This document shows, piece after piece, positions 5,623 to 5,814 of a stretch of 5,814 nt of DNA (the first letter of the stretch is position 1; each line of letters begins with the position of its first letter). The DNA comes from an uncultured bacterium. GTDB lineage: Bacteria; Bacillota; Clostridia; Oscillospirales; Butyricicoccaceae. The stretch lies in the NCBI GenBank assembly GCA_905215125.1, contig CAJMOV010000134.1:1-5814 (forward strand). Reading direction: 5' to 3'. The translations under genes were made by a program, and so were the position numbers. The notes under the pieces are model-generated. The model was not told where the DNA came from. It saw nothing but the letters and a program-made list of their open reading frames with translations, and did no database searches.

Positions 5623-5814
5623 TTACTGGGCTTTCAGCTTGATTTTCTCCTCCACCTCGCCGAGATTGAGGGCGAGCAGCTTGGACACGCCCTGCTCCTG
5701 CATGGTGACGCCGTACAGGATGTCGGCCCCTTCCACGGTGCCGGGACGGTGGGTGATGACGATAAACTGCGTCTCCGTGCACAGCGTGCGCATGTACCGG
5801 ATGTAGCGCAGGAC
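5623..5814 (-). CDS. smc: Chromosome partition protein Smc, C-terminal end (partial)
   Basis: Only the last 63 codons and the TAA stop are in the window; the 5' part lies beyond the right edge. The frame reads VLRYIRYMRT, then ETQFIVITHRPGT, then ILYGVTMQEQGVSKLL. This is the end of the Smc ATPase head: ITHR (residues 20-23 of the fragment) carries the conserved H-loop histidine that follows the Walker B/D-loop, and LYGVTMQE..GVSK is the family's usual closing signature. In the known family, Smc homodimers with ScpA/ScpB condense and help segregate the chromosome. The short Lys/Glu-rich end (EVEEKIKLKAQ) is normal. ftsY begins 15 bp downstream, and smc-ftsY linkage is common in Firmicutes, which supports the call. 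The Walker A and signature motifs cannot be checked here. Confidence 0.95.
   Translation of the reverse strand, partial: VLRYIRYMRTLCTETQFIVITHRPGTVEGADILYGVTMQEQGVSKLLALNLGEVEEKIKLKAQ

Noticed and set aside
4439..5806. A 455-codon open frame on the plus strand opposite ftsY, rph and smc
   Set aside because: It is antisense to genes with complete family motifs, has Ser/Arg-rich composition typical of the complement of GC-rich codons, and matches no protein I recognise.
1..5814. tRNA genes, CRISPR arrays, insertion sequences, phage or defence genes
   Set aside because: No cloverleaf, regularly spaced direct repeats, transposase or integrase motifs were seen; nearly all DNA is accounted for by housekeeping genes.

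Overview
This window is a GC-rich stretch of a bacterial chromosome. All supported genes lie on the minus strand, in order from high to low coordinates. Gene order and protein style (smc-ftsY, rph-rdgB, yhbY-nadD-yqeK-LCP and probably rsfS next) point to a Firmicute of class Clostridia. A GC-rich Oscillospiraceae/Ruminococcaceae-type gut organism is most likely; the family assignment is an inference from gene order and the NadD-YqeK fusion, not from a marker-gene comparison.

Layout, in direction of transcription. The window opens with the last 63 codons of smc (5623-5814). ftsY follows after 15 bp, and rph after another 22-23 bp. rdgB overlaps or closely abuts the end of rph. Then comes a 353-bp spacer (2998-3350) with no convincing gene but several GC-rich inverted repeats. 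A second tight block follows: yhbY, a single-chain NadD-YqeK fusion, and an LCP (LytR-CpsA-Psr) family membrane protein with a long acidic low-complexity tail. At the left edge (1-8) is a strong ribosome binding site for a further gene, expected to be rsfS, that starts just outside the window.

The genes are mostly housekeeping: chromosome condensation (Smc), the membrane protein targeting receptor (FtsY), tRNA 3' end trimming (RNase PH), nucleotide pool cleaning (RdgB), ribosome assembly (YhbY), NAD synthesis plus diadenosine tetraphosphate hydrolysis (NadD-YqeK) and cell wall polymer attachment (LCP). Short gaps and 4-base overlaps suggest two co-transcribed blocks, possibly one long operon, with the spacer at the joint between them.

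I did not find a new biological system, mobile element, CRISPR array or RNA gene. The items most worth a second look are the structured spacer between rdgB and yhbY, the NadD-YqeK fusion, and the unusual LCP tail.
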